Assembly: GCA_903834835.1 (NCBI GenBank)
Contig: CAILKO010000066.1
Location: 1 to 64,000, forward strand
Length of the DNA: 64,000 bases
Reading direction: 5' to 3'
Source: an uncultured Pseudomonadota bacterium
Lineage (GTDB): Bacteria > Pseudomonadota > Gammaproteobacteria > Burkholderiales > SG8-39
The translations under genes and the position numbers were made by a program. The notes below the pieces were generated by a model. It did not search any database. It worked only from the letters and a program-made list of their open reading frames with translations, and had not been told where the DNA came from. Positions 19,741 through 30,972 of this stretch are shown in pieces (position 1 is the stretch's first letter; each line of letters begins with the position of its first letter).

Positions 19741-21108
19741 ATGAGCCTGAAGAGAGTCCTTGTCGCCAATCGCGGCGAGATTGCTGTCCGTATCGTCAGA
19801 GCCTGCCACGCACTCGGCATCGAGGCGGTTGTAGCGGTCTCTGACGCCGATCGCGACAGCCTGGCCGCACGAATGGCGGACCGCGCGGTCTGTATCGGCC
19901 CGGCGCGTTCCGCACTGAGCTACCTTAACGTGCCAGCGCTGATCACTGCGGCACGCGGCACGGGCTGCGACGCGGTCCATCCGGGCTACGGCTTTCTCTC
20001 CGAGCGCGCCGTGTTCGCCCAGGCCTGTGCGGATAACGATCTCGTGTTCATCGGTCCGGATCCCCGCGCAATACAGAAAATGGGCAACAAACTCGAAGCA
20101 CGCGCACTGGCGCGCGAATGCGGCGTGCCGCTCGCTGAAGGCTCACGGGACATCCGCTCGGTCGAGGATGCAGCCAGAATTGCTGCCGATGTCGGTTATC
20201 CCGTGCTGCTCAAGGCCGCCGCAGGCGGCGGTGGGCGCGGCATCCGCGTGGTGCGCGGCGCGGCTGACCTGCGCGGCGCCTATGAAGGCGCCTCGGCCGA
20301 GGCGCTCGCTGCGTTCGGCGACGGAACGCTGTACGTTGAACGCTACATCGAGGACGCGCGACACATCGAAATCCAGGTACTCGGCGACAACGCGGGCAAG
20401 GTACTCCACCTCGGCGAACGCGACTGCTCGCCGCAACGCCGCTACCAGAAGATGATCGAAGCCGCGCCTGCCGCCGACCTGTCAGAGGCGCTGCGCAGCC
20501 AGATGCAGAACGCCGCGGTGACACTCGCGAAGAACATCGGCTACAGAAACGCGGGGACCGTCGAATTCGTGGTCGACCAGCAACGTCAGGAATGCTATTT
20601 CCTGGAGATGAATACCCGGATCCAGGTGGAGCACCCGGTCACCGAGGTGGTGACTGGCATCGACATCGTTTCCTGGCAGATCCGGATCGCGGGCGGCGAG
20701 ACGCTCAGCCTTGAACAGGAGTCGATCCAGCCGAAAGGCTATGCGCTTGAATGCCGTATCAACGCCGAGTCTCCGCAGCATGGCTTCCGGCCCTCGCCCG
20801 GGCGCCTGACTGCATGGAATGCGCCAACCGGAGCCGGCATACGTCTCGACACCCATTGCTACGCCGGCTACATGGTCCCGCCCTTCTACGACTCCCTGCT
20901 CGCCAAGCTCATCGTGCACGGGGAAGATCGCGCGGCAGCCATTGCGCGCACACGGAATGCGCTCGCTGGTTTCGAGGTGCGAGGGGTCGATACAACGATA
21001 TCCTTTCTTTCCTACGTACTTCGCCAGGACGAGTTCCTCGATGCGCCGGTGAATACCCGGTGGCTGGAGCCCTGCGCACAGCGCTTTGCCGATCAACACG
21101 CTGCCTGA
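19741..21108 (+). CDS. biotin carboxylase subunit (AccC-like)
   Basis: KRVLVANRGEIAVRIVRACHALGIE, KAAAGGGGRGIRVV, EMNTRIQVEHPVTE. Confidence 0.93.
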   Translation: MSLKRVLVANRGEIAVRIVRACHALGIEAVVAVSDADRDSLAARMADRAVCIGPARSALSYLNVPALITAARGTGCDAVHPGYGFLSERAVFAQACADNDLVFIGPDPRAIQKMGNKLEARALARECGVPLAEGSRDIRSVEDAARIAADVGYPVLLKAAAGGGGRGIRVVRGAADLRGAYEGASAEALAAFGDGTLYVERYIEDARHIEIQVLGDNAGKVLHLGERDCSPQRRYQKMIEAAPAADLSEALRSQMQNAAVTLAKNIGYRNAGTVEFVVDQQRQECYFLEMNTRIQVEHPVTEVVTGIDIVSWQIRIAGGETLSLEQESIQPKGYALECRINAESPQHGFRPSPGRLTAWNAPTGAGIRLDTHCYAGYMVPPFYDSLLAKLIVHGEDRAAAIARTRNALAGFEVRGVDTTISFLSYVLRQDEFLDAPVNTRWLEPCAQRFADQHAA

Positions 21109-21133
21109 GTCTGCATCCCCGACCGGAGACACC

Positions 21134-22597
21134 ATGACTGCAATCCGATTCATCGACACCACGATCCGCGACGGCCAGCAAAGCCTCTGGGCGCTGGGCA
21201 TGCGCACCGGCATGATGGTGCCAGTCGCGCAACGCCTCGACGCCGCCGGCTTCGACGCGATCGAATTCACCGTCCCTGCGGTTCAGATCAAGAAGATGGT
21301 GCGCGACCTGCGCGAGGACTTCTGGCCCTGGATACGCATGGGCACCGAGCAGATGGGCAGGACGCCGCTGCGCATGACGGGCGGCTATCTGGGCGGCCTC
21401 GCGAAGTTCTCCGGTGCCGCGGGCAAGCTGCTGGTGCAGACCCTGGCCAATTACGGCGTCCGGTACGCCCGTATCTCCGAGCCCTGGAACGACTTCGAAT
21501 TCCTCGCAGCCGAACATGCGGGCATGGGCGAGCTCGGCATGACATCGATCGTCAACATCATCTACACGGTCTCGCCACGCCACACTGATGAATACTGGGT
21601 GAACCGCGCGAAGGCGGCCGCAGCATTGAAGCCCTGGCGGATCTGTTTCAAGGACGTGGGCGGCCTGCTCACTCCGGAACGTGTGCGCGAACTCCTTCCT
21701 AAGGTGCTGCGTGCCGTCGGCAAGATACCGGTCGAATTCCACGGCCACTGCAACAATGGCCTAGGTCCGGTGAATTTGCTCGAAATGGCGAAGGTCGGGG
21801 TGTCGATCATGCACTGCGCCATTCCGCCACTCGCCAATGCCTCGTCGCAGCCTTCGCTCTTCACCTCGGTGCGCAATCTGCGGGCGCTCGGATTCGAGTG
21901 CCAGATAGACGACGAAAGCCTGCGCCCGGTAGAACACCATTTCACGGCCATCGCGAAACGCGAGAATCTTGCGATCGGCATGCCCACGGAGTTCGACCAG
22001 AGCGTCTATCAGCACCAGGTGCCGGGCGGCATGATCTCCAACATGCGCCACCAGCTGAAGATCATCGGCATGGAACATCGCATGCCGGAGGCGCTCGAGG
22101 AGTCTGCACGAGTGCGCGCGGAGTTCGGATACCCGGTGATGGTCACACCCTTGTCCCAGTTCGTCGGCAGCCAGGCCGCGATCAACGTCATGACCGGCGC
22201 GCGCTACCGGCAGGTGACCGACGAGGTGATCCACTACGCCCTGGGCAACTGGGGACGCGAAGCCGTGAACGTGATGGACAAGGACGTCCGCGCGCTCATC
22301 CTCAACCGGCCACGCGCCGAGGAACTGCGCAAATGGACCCCGCCGGATGACTCCCTCGCCGACCTGCGCCGCAAATACGGTGCGAACCTGAGCGACGAGC
22401 AATTGCTGCTCAAGATCTACGGCGGAGACGATGCGCTCGATATCGCGGCCGCCCAGCCGTCGCCCGTGAACTACGCTGCAGACAGCAAACCTCTCATCGA
22501 CCTCATCCGGCAGCTCACGCTTTCCGACAAGCGTGGAACGATCTCGCTATCGAATGCCGACTTTTCCCTTACGCTGAAGCGTAACGCGGAGCACTGA
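21134..22597 (+). CDS. carboxyltransferase of pyruvate carboxylase B / oxaloacetate decarboxylase alpha-like (HMGL-like TIM barrel)
   Basis: FIDTTIRDGQQSLWALGMRT, CFKDVGGLLTP, EFHGHCNNGLGP, ASSQPS; MTAIRF start. Confidence 0.8.
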   Translation: MTAIRFIDTTIRDGQQSLWALGMRTGMMVPVAQRLDAAGFDAIEFTVPAVQIKKMVRDLREDFWPWIRMGTEQMGRTPLRMTGGYLGGLAKFSGAAGKLLVQTLANYGVRYARISEPWNDFEFLAAEHAGMGELGMTSIVNIIYTVSPRHTDEYWVNRAKAAAALKPWRICFKDVGGLLTPERVRELLPKVLRAVGKIPVEFHGHCNNGLGPVNLLEMAKVGVSIMHCAIPPLANASSQPSLFTSVRNLRALGFECQIDDESLRPVEHHFTAIAKRENLAIGMPTEFDQSVYQHQVPGGMISNMRHQLKIIGMEHRMPEALEESARVRAEFGYPVMVTPLSQFVGSQAAINVMTGARYRQVTDEVIHYALGNWGREAVNVMDKDVRALILNRPRAEELRKWTPPDDSLADLRRKYGANLSDEQLLLKIYGGDDALDIAAAQPSPVNYAADSKPLIDLIRQLTLSDKRGTISLSNADFSLTLKRNAEH

Positions 22598-22612
22598 ACC
22601 CGTCCCGCCTGG

Positions 22613-23578
22613 TCAGATGCCGAGCTTTGTGCTCCAGTCCAGCCAGTGCCGGATCGCGCTCTCCGGGGTGTAGCGCGGCCGGTATCCAAAGTCACTGTCG
22701 GCCCGTGAAATATCGAAATACCATGCGGACCGTGCCCCGCCCTGCGACTCCGGCGCGAACTCGATCTTCGCCCCGGGTATGGCGGCGCTGACCGCTGCGC
22801 AGAATTCCCCGAGGGCATACGTCCGCCCTGCCCCGATGTGATAGATGCTGTGCGGCAGCGCATCCGCCACGCAGGCGCGAACGATGCTGTCCGCGACATC
22901 GTCCGCATACACGAGATCGAAAGGCTGGTTGCTCGCATAGGGCAGGCTGATCGGCTTGCCCGCCAGCGCGCGCACGATGACATTCGGGATCACGAACATG
23001 CTTGCATCGCCGTGACGGGGCGCGAGTTTGCCCGGACCGTAGATGGACGCGAAGCGCAGTGCGGCGAATTCGATGCCGTACAGGCGCGCATAGTTCATGC
23101 CCATCAGCTCCGCAGCGACCTTGGTTGCGCCGTATACGCCGCTGTCTCCTGGACAGGACGGGTAGGACTCGTCTACTCGCAAGACCTCGCCAGGCTGCAT
23201 GGCCGGAAAGGGCGCGAGCGCCGCGACCGAACTCGTGAACACCACTCGCCGCACCCCCGCAATTCTGGCAGCCTCGAGCAGGCGCACGCTCGCGAGGGCA
23301 TTGATTTCGAAGCCTCGAAGCGGAACCTCGTCACACGCGCTGGGGTAGATCGCGGCGAGATGACAGATGCGCTCGATCCGCCGCTCCTTCAGGGTACGCG
23401 CGAGACTGTCGGAATCCAGGATGTCGCCTTCGACAAATTCGAAGCGGTCCGCAATGTCCCGCGTAAGCGAAAAATCCGGCCGGTTGTCGAACACAACCGC
23501 CTCATGACCCGCTGCGAGAAATTGCCGTGTGACCCAGCAGCCGTTCACCCCGAGTCCACCCGTGATCAAAACACGCAT
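22613..23578 (-). CDS. NAD-dependent epimerase/dehydratase family protein
   Basis: MRVLITGGLGVNGCWVTRQFL Rossmann motif; YGATKVAAELMG (YxxxK). Confidence 0.85.
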   Translation of the reverse strand: MRVLITGGLGVNGCWVTRQFLAAGHEAVVFDNRPDFSLTRDIADRFEFVEGDILDSDSLARTLKERRIERICHLAAIYPSACDEVPLRGFEINALASVRLLEAARIAGVRRVVFTSSVAALAPFPAMQPGEVLRVDESYPSCPGDSGVYGATKVAAELMGMNYARLYGIEFAALRFASIYGPGKLAPRHGDASMFVIPNVIVRALAGKPISLPYASNQPFDLVYADDVADSIVRACVADALPHSIYHIGAGRTYALGEFCAAVSAAIPGAKIEFAPESQGGARSAWYFDISRADSDFGYRPRYTPESAIRHWLDWSTKLGI

Positions 23579-23641
23579 ACAACCTCCTCTCTGCTCGCAA
23601 ACCCCGACATTCCCAAGGTCGGGGAAACCAGTCGCCCGGCG

Positions 23642-24808
23642 TTATCGAGAACGTTCCAGAATACTGACGTAGTTCGCGACCGCCGCGCCGCCCATGTTGA
23701 ACACGCCCGCAAGGGACGCGCCCGGAATCTGCATGCCCTCCGCCTGCCCGGCAAGCTGCATCGCGGAGATCACGTGCATCGATACACCTGTTGCGCCTAC
23801 CGGATGTCCTTTTGCCTTCAGCCCGCCCGACGCATTGACCGGAAACGTCCCGTCACGCTGAACGACTCCATCGTCCAGCAGACGATAGCCCTGTCCTGCG
23901 GGCGCGAGCCCCATGGCCTCATAGCTGAGCAACTCGGCAATCGTGAAACAGTCGTGCACCTCTGCGAATGAGAGATCTTCAAGTCTGCACCCAGCCGCCT
24001 CAAGGGCCGCCGTCCAGGCTCGCCGGGGGCCCTCGAAAGCCAGCAGGTTTCGATCTCGGAGCGGCAGGTAATCGTTCACCTGCACGCGAGCGCGCAGCGA
24101 CACGGCGAACGGGAAATTCCGAGCCACAGCGTCATCTGCGAGGATCAGCGCAGCCGCGCCGTCGGATACCAGCGAGCAGTCGGTTTTACGCAACGGTGCG
24201 GCAATGAGCGGGTTCTTGTCGGACACCGTATTGCAGAATTCGAATCCGAGGTCACGGCGCATCTGCGCCCAGGGATTCGCCACGCCGTTTGCGTGGTTCT
24301 TGGCCGCGATCCGGGCGAGTGCCGCAGACTGCTCACCATAGGCCGAGAAATACTGCTGCGCAATGCCGGCAAAGATGCCGGGGAATCCGCCCGCGGGCGG
24401 TACCGCCTCGCCGGAGTAGGCGCAATCGCCCAGGATACGGGTGACCTCGGCCCCGCTTACCCCGGTCATCTTCTCGGCCCCGACCACCAGCGCAATCCGC
24501 GCACGCCCTGCTTCGATCGCGTCGCAAGCCGCGTAGAGTGCCGCGGAACCCGAGGCACATGCGTTCTCAAGTCTCGTCGCTGGCTTCCAGCGCAAGCCCT
24601 CGTCAGCCTCGTGCACCAGGGATGATGCAAAGATGTCGGGCGTAAACCCCCCGTTCAGGTTGCCCAGCCATACGCCGTCGATGTCATTGCCGTCCAGGCC
24701 GCCATGCGCCAGCGCCTCCCGCGCGGCGCGTACGATCAGATCCTCGAGACGCAGACCATCCAGACGACCGAACGGCAGGTGCGACCACCCCACGATGGAA
24801 ACCGGCAT
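23642..24808 (-). CDS. thiolase family protein (SCP2/lipid-transfer-type acetyl-CoA acetyltransferase)
   Basis: ENACASGSAALYAA catalytic Cys, EVHDCFTIAELLSYEAMGL, NASGGLKAKGHPVGATG. Confidence 0.88.
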   Translation of the reverse strand: MPVSIVGWSHLPFGRLDGLRLEDLIVRAAREALAHGGLDGNDIDGVWLGNLNGGFTPDIFASSLVHEADEGLRWKPATRLENACASGSAALYAACDAIEAGRARIALVVGAEKMTGVSGAEVTRILGDCAYSGEAVPPAGGFPGIFAGIAQQYFSAYGEQSAALARIAAKNHANGVANPWAQMRRDLGFEFCNTVSDKNPLIAAPLRKTDCSLVSDGAAALILADDAVARNFPFAVSLRARVQVNDYLPLRDRNLLAFEGPRRAWTAALEAAGCRLEDLSFAEVHDCFTIAELLSYEAMGLAPAGQGYRLLDDGVVQRDGTFPVNASGGLKAKGHPVGATGVSMHVISAMQLAGQAEGMQIPGASLAGVFNMGGAAVANYVSILERSR

Positions 24809-25054
24809 GCGAAGCTCCTATGCGAATTTCATAACTCTACCTGACGTGCGAGCTCCGAGCGCGCGATCGGACACCGCAGCGGTCACGACCAAGTTTGCTG
24901 ATTTTCCGGATACGATCCGAACGAGAGTTCGTCAGAATTTTGTTGGTGACCGGCGTGTGGATCCGCCTCCGTCTGCGGGCGCAGCCGCAACCGGTACTGC
25001 CCCGGGTCGGGTACTTCCCGAGGTCTGACAGCTCGCGAAGCGAGCGCAGCGACT

Positions 25055-25543
25055 TTACCGGCCGTCCGGACCGCTAGAGAAACGCGTGCGGTACTTCCGT
25101 CCAAGGTGTTGCACATCGTCGTCGGTCTTGAGCCCGGCCGAATGGATTCCGTGAACCGCGAGCGCTTCGTCCTTGTCTTCGGTATCGCCGGTGACGCCAA
25201 CGGCACCGATGACTTCTCCGCTTTCATCGCGAATCTGCATGCCGCCGCCCTCGGGGAAAAGCAGATTGTCGCTCTGGGCAATCAGGAAACTCACGAACTC
25301 CGGCTTCTCCTGCTGCCGGATACGTACCAGTTTGGAGCTGCGGCTCAGCGCCAGCGCTGCATACGCCTTGCCAAGAGCCATCTCGAAGCGAACCATCGAG
25401 GCACCGTCCTCCTTCTGGAAGGCCTTGACGATGCAACCAGGCTCCACCACCACCGCGCTGATCGGCCGGCAATCGAGCTCGGCACCGCGTTTCAGAATAG
25501 CTTCGATGATCTGGTTGGCCTGGGCGAGCGTTATGACGGGCAT
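25055..25543 (-). CDS. GlcG/HbpS family heme-binding-like protein
   Basis: ITLAQANQIIEAIL, FPEGGGMQIRDESGEVIGAVGVTGDTEDKDEALA. Confidence 0.8.
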   Translation of the reverse strand: MPVITLAQANQIIEAILKRGAELDCRPISAVVVEPGCIVKAFQKEDGASMVRFEMALGKAYAALALSRSSKLVRIRQQEKPEFVSFLIAQSDNLLFPEGGGMQIRDESGEVIGAVGVTGDTEDKDEALAVHGIHSAGLKTDDDVQHLGRKYRTRFSSGPDGR

Positions 25544-25716
25544 GGATTGTTCTCCTCGCGAACCGATTGCTGAATAGCCACGGCTGGCCCGAAGTCCAGC
25601 GGCAAGAATTTACCTGATAGAAATGAGAGCGAACCGCAGCGTATCGCGTCCGTAGAAGACGATGCCTCTTTTATTGGACACGGTGATGTGTCCGACGACG
25701 CTGATCCGTTGAATGT

Positions 25717-25793
25717 TGGCGGAGTGGACGGGACTCGAACCCGCGACCCCCGGCGTGACAGGCCGGTATTCTAACCAACTGAACTACCACTCC
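25717..25793 (-). tRNA. tRNA-Asp (GTC), CCA encoded
   Basis: Reverse complement GGAGTGGTAGTTCAGTTGGTTAGAATACCGGCCTGTCACGCCGGGGGTCGCGGGTTCGAGTCCCGTCCACTCCGCCA folds as cloverleaf. Confidence 0.97.
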
Positions 25794-25874
25794 CTTTGCG
25801 GCGACTGACTGCTTACCACCCCAGCCTTGCAATGCGGCAACGTATCGATGCGTTGCAAGGCCTCTTCGATCTGC

Positions 25875-25949
25875 TGGTGGGTGCTGTAGGGGTCGAACCT
25901 ACGACATCTGCCTTGTAAGGGCAGCGCTCTACCACTGAGCTAAGCACCC
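25875..25949 (-). tRNA. tRNA-Val (TAC), CCA encoded
   Basis: Reverse complement GGGTGCTTAGCTCAGTGGTAGAGCGCTGCCCTTACAAGGCAGATGTCGTAGGTTCGACCCCTACAGCACCCACCA. Confidence 0.97.
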
Positions 25950-26001
25950 GCGAGGCGATGTCCATTCCCCCGATACACACCCAGCGTCCATCGAAGGGCT
26001 G

Positions 26002-26274
26002 CTAGTTTAGCGCATCCTTCATCGCCTTTCCAGCACGAAAGCGCGGAACACGCGCAGCGGGAATGTCCACCTTGTCGCCCGTTTTCGGATTGCGCCCCAC
26101 TCTCGCCTTGCGATCACTCGCATAGAAACTGCCGAATCCCGCGAGGGTGACACTGTCTCCTTTTTTCAGACTCGTCTTGACGGCACCGACCATCGCGTCG
26201 ATCGCGCGCTCGGCGGCCGACTTGGAAATCTCCGCAGACTGCGCAATGTGCTCGATCAGCTCAGCTTTATTCAT
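26002..26274 (-). CDS. hupB: DNA-binding protein HU
   Basis: MNKAELIEHIAQSAEISKSAAERAIDAM, GFGSFYASDRKARVGRNPKTG. Confidence 0.95.
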   Translation of the reverse strand: MNKAELIEHIAQSAEISKSAAERAIDAMVGAVKTSLKKGDSVTLAGFGSFYASDRKARVGRNPKTGDKVDIPAARVPRFRAGKAMKDALN

Positions 26275-26313
26275 CCCAACCTCCTAATCCAGCGTTGCCG
26301 GACAGCGCCCTAG

Positions 26314-28752
26314 TCAATGCGCCCGAACTCCGGACTGATCCTCCGGCTTGGCGACATCCGCGCGCGGGGCAACCTGCTCTGGCAGCGGCTCGGGCTGACG
26401 GGTAAGCGCCAGTTCGAGAACCTTGTCGACCCACTTCACCGGAATGATCTCAAGCTTGTTCTTGATATTGTCCGGGATCTCCTGGAGATCCTTGACGTTC
26501 TCTTCGGGAATCAGAACAGTCTTGATCCCGCCGCGGTGCGCAGCGAGCAGTTTCTCCTTCAAACCGCCGATCGGAAGCACTTCTCCGCGCAGCGTGATCT
26601 CGCCTGTCATGGCGACATCGGCGCGCACCGGGATGCCCGTGAGGGCCGACACCATGGCGGTCACGATGCCGATGCCGGCGCTCGGCCCGTCCTTGGGCGT
26701 TGCGCCTTCCGGCAGGTGGATATGCAGATCGTTCTTCTGATAGAAGTCCTCGACGACACCCAGCCTGCGCGAGCGCGCCCGCACGACCGAAAACGCGGCC
26801 TGAATGGACTCCTGCATGACATCGCCCAGCTTGCCCGTGGTGATCGTCTTGCCCTTGCCGGGCATGGTGACCGCCTCGATGGTGAGCAACTCTCCGCCCA
26901 CCTCCGTCCACGCGAGACCGGTTACCTGACCGACCTGGTTTTCCTTTTCGGCCATGCCGAAGCTGTAGCGCCGCACGCCCAGGTACTTGTCCAGATTGCG
27001 CGGCGTGACCATGATGCGCTTCGGCTTGTCGCCGGCGCGCTTCTCGACCAGCAGTTGCTTCACGGCCTTGCGGCAGATCTTCGAGATATCGCGTTCCAGG
27101 CTTCGCACGCCTGCCTCGCGCGTGTAGTAGCGCACGATGTCGCGGATCGCGGGTTCATTCACTGAAAGCTCGCCATCGGACAAGCCGTTGTTCTTCATCT
27201 GCTTCGGCTGAAGGTACTTGATGGCGATATTGACCTTTTCGTCCTCGGTGTACCCGGAGAGGCGAATTACCTCCATGCGATCGAGGAGCGCAGGCGGGAT
27301 ATTCAGTGTGTTCGCCGTCGCGACGAACATCACTTCCGAGAGGTCATACTCCACCTCGATGTAGTGATCGACGAAGGTGTTGTTCTGCTCGGGGTCGAGC
27401 ACTTCGAGCAGCGCCGACGAGGGATCCCCGCGCCAGTCCATGCCCATCTTGTCGACTTCATCGAGCAGGAACAGCGGATTCTTCACGCCCACCTTGGCCA
27501 TGTTCTGCAGAATCTTTCCAGGCATGGATCCGATGTAGGTGCGACGGTGCCCTCGTATTTCGGATTCGTCGCGCACGCCGCCCAGGGACATCCTCACGAA
27601 CTTGCGGTTCGTGGCAAGCGCGATCGACTGCCCGAGCGAGGTCTTGCCCACCCCGGGTGGGCCGACGAGGCAAATTATCGGCGCCTTCATCTGATCCACG
27701 CGCGTCTGAACGGCCAGATACTCGACGATACGCTCCTTGACCTTCTCGAGGCCGTAGTGATCCCGATCCAGAACATCCTGGGCCGTCCTGATGTCCTTGG
27801 AAATCTTGGACTTCTTTTTCCACGGCAGATTGAGCAGCGTATCGATGTAATTGCGCACGACCGTCGCCTCGGCCGACATCGGCGACATGAGCTTCAATTT
27901 CTTCAGCTCGGCGTCCGCCTTCTTGCGTGCGTCCTTGGGCATGTGGGCGCGCTTGATGCGCTTTTCCATCTCCTCGATGTCGGCACCTTCTTCGCCTTCA
28001 CCCAGTTCCTTCTGGATCGCCTTCACCTGTTCGTTCAGGTAGTACTCGCGCTGGCTCTTTTCCATCTGGCGTTTGACGCGCCCGCGGATACGCTTCTCCA
28101 CCTGAAGAATGTCGATCTCTGTTTCAAGTTGCGACAGAAGATGCTCGAGGCGCGCCTTGACCCCGAACATTTCCAGCACCTGCTGCTTCTGCTCGAGCTT
28201 CAGCGGCAGGTGGGCCGCAACGGTATCCGCAAGACGCCCGCCCTCGTCGATGCCCGAGAGCGAGGTCAGTATCTCGGGAGGAATCTTCTTGTTCAGCTTG
28301 ACGTACTGGTCGAAGGCGGAAAGCAGCGCCCTGCGCATCGCCTCGATCTCTGCAGGGTCAGCCTCTTCTGCGGCGATCGGCGTCGCATCGCCTACCCAGT
28401 GCGACTTCATGTCCACGACATTTCGCACACGCGCGCGCGTGGTGCCCTCAACCAGGACCTTGACCGTACCGTCCGGCAACTTGAGCATCTGCAGGATATT
28501 CGAGACGCAGCCGATCTCGTACATGTCCTCGGCGCCGGGATCGTCCTTCGCCGCAGATTTCTGCGCAACCAGCAGGATGGATTTTCCGGCCTCCATCGCC
28601 GTCTCCATCGCCTTGATGGATTTTGGCCTGCCCACGAACAGCGGGATGACCATGTGGGGGAAGACGACGACGTCGCGCAAGGGCAGCAGCGGGTACTGCG
28701 CCGGTCCGGCGACTGAGCCGGCAACTGCCGGGGAATTGGGCGTATCTGACAT
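26314..28752 (-). CDS. lon: ATP-dependent protease La
   Basis: [28 protein letters not shown] catalytic Ser; start [12 protein letters not shown]. Confidence 0.96.
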   Translation of the reverse strand: MSDTPNSPAVAGSVAGPAQYPLLPLRDVVVFPHMVIPLFVGRPKSIKAMETAMEAGKSILLVAQKSAAKDDPGAEDMYEIGCVSNILQMLKLPDGTVKVLVEGTTRARVRNVVDMKSHWVGDATPIAAEEADPAEIEAMRRALLSAFDQYVKLNKKIPPEILTSLSGIDEGGRLADTVAAHLPLKLEQKQQVLEMFGVKARLEHLLSQLETEIDILQVEKRIRGRVKRQMEKSQREYYLNEQVKAIQKELGEGEEGADIEEMEKRIKRAHMPKDARKKADAELKKLKLMSPMSAEATVVRNYIDTLLNLPWKKKSKISKDIRTAQDVLDRDHYGLEKVKERIVEYLAVQTRVDQMKAPIICLVGPPGVGKTSLGQSIALATNRKFVRMSLGGVRDESEIRGHRRTYIGSMPGKILQNMAKVGVKNPLFLLDEVDKMGMDWRGDPSSALLEVLDPEQNNTFVDHYIEVEYDLSEVMFVATANTLNIPPALLDRMEVIRLSGYTEDEKVNIAIKYLQPKQMKNNGLSDGELSVNEPAIRDIVRYYTREAGVRSLERDISKICRKAVKQLLVEKRAGDKPKRIMVTPRNLDKYLGVRRYSFGMAEKENQVGQVTGLAWTEVGGELLTIEAVTMPGKGKTITTGKLGDVMQESIQAAFSVVRARSRRLGVVEDFYQKNDLHIHLPEGATPKDGPSAGIGIVTAMVSALTGIPVRADVAMTGEITLRGEVLPIGGLKEKLLAAHRGGIKTVLIPEENVKDLQEIPDNIKNKLEIIPVKWVDKVLELALTRQPEPLPEQVAPRADVAKPEDQSGVRAH

Positions 28753-28961
28753 GGAGGGCCTCTCTAGCCCGAAGCCATCGGGCATGGCATGCAACAAACA
28801 GGGAAGCGCGCCCTGACGCAACTCATGAGATTAGCCTACACGCATGCGCTGCACATCGCAACGCAGCATATCGCTGCATTCCACAAGAATCCACCAAGGA
28901 AAACAGGACAAAAGGAGACTAATTCCACAGACCGCCTTCCGGCGCCCGCACGCAACGAGCT

Positions 28962-30233
<1,272 letters not shown>

Positions 30234-30297
30234 AGATACGGCTCCTAATCAGGCTCCCTGTTCCGGAGGTGCTTCCAAAACACGCGCTTTCGCGCGC

Positions 30298-30972
30298 TCA
30301 GCCGGCCTTGCCCGGCACCGCAGGGGCATCTCCCGCATCGCGGGAGGTGAGAACCTTGTCCACCAGGCCATATTTCACGGAAGCCTCCGCGGACATGAAG
30401 TTATCCCGCTCGGTATCGCGTGCGACTGCATCTACGGTCTGGCCGCTGTGCTTCGCGAGTATCTCGTTCAGTCGCTGACGCAGGTAAAGGATCTCGCGCG
30501 CGTGAATCTCGATGTCCGACGCCTGCCCCTGGAAACCGCCCATCGGCTGATGGATCATGACCCTCGAATTCGGCAGGCAGTAACGCTTCCCGGCCGCGCC
30601 GCTCGCGAGCAACAGCGCGCCCATGCTGGCGGCCTGGCCGACGCACAGCGTGCTGACATCCGGCTTGATGAACTGCATGGTGTCATAGATCGCGAGACCC
30701 GCAGATACCGAACCGCCCGGAGAATTGATATAGAAGAAGATGTCCTTGTCGGGGTTCTCGGACTCAAGGAACAGCAGCTGAGCGACGATGAGATTCGCAG
30801 AAACCTCGTTCACCGGTCCGACAAGAAACACCACTCGCTCTTTCAGCAGCCGCGAGTAGATGTCGTAGGCGCGTTCGCCTCGGCCAGACTGCTCCACGAC
30901 CATCGGCACCATGCCGAGGGCTTCTGGCTCCATCATGGATCCTGCCCGTCGCTGCCAGTCGAAATTGTTCAT
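30298..30972 (-). CDS. clpP: ATP-dependent Clp protease proteolytic subunit
   Basis: [34 protein letters not shown]; start MNNFDWQRR. Confidence 0.96.
   Translation of the reverse strand: MNNFDWQRRAGSMMEPEALGMVPMVVEQSGRGERAYDIYSRLLKERVVFLVGPVNEVSANLIVAQLLFLESENPDKDIFFYINSPGGSVSAGLAIYDTMQFIKPDVSTLCVGQAASMGALLLASGAAGKRYCLPNSRVMIHQPMGGFQGQASDIEIHAREILYLRQRLNEILAKHSGQTVDAVARDTERDNFMSAEASVKYGLVDKVLTSRDAGDAPAVPGKAG

Noticed and set aside
14700-25716. tRNA-Asp-flanking integrative element with att repeats
   Set aside because: No integrase, relaxase or transposase recognised, and no copy of the tRNA-Asp 3' end seen near 14700-14865; kept only as a synteny interruption.
27364-28716. 450-aa plus-strand ORF opposite lon
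   Set aside because: Antisense of a strongly conserved gene; no independent start-site or domain support.
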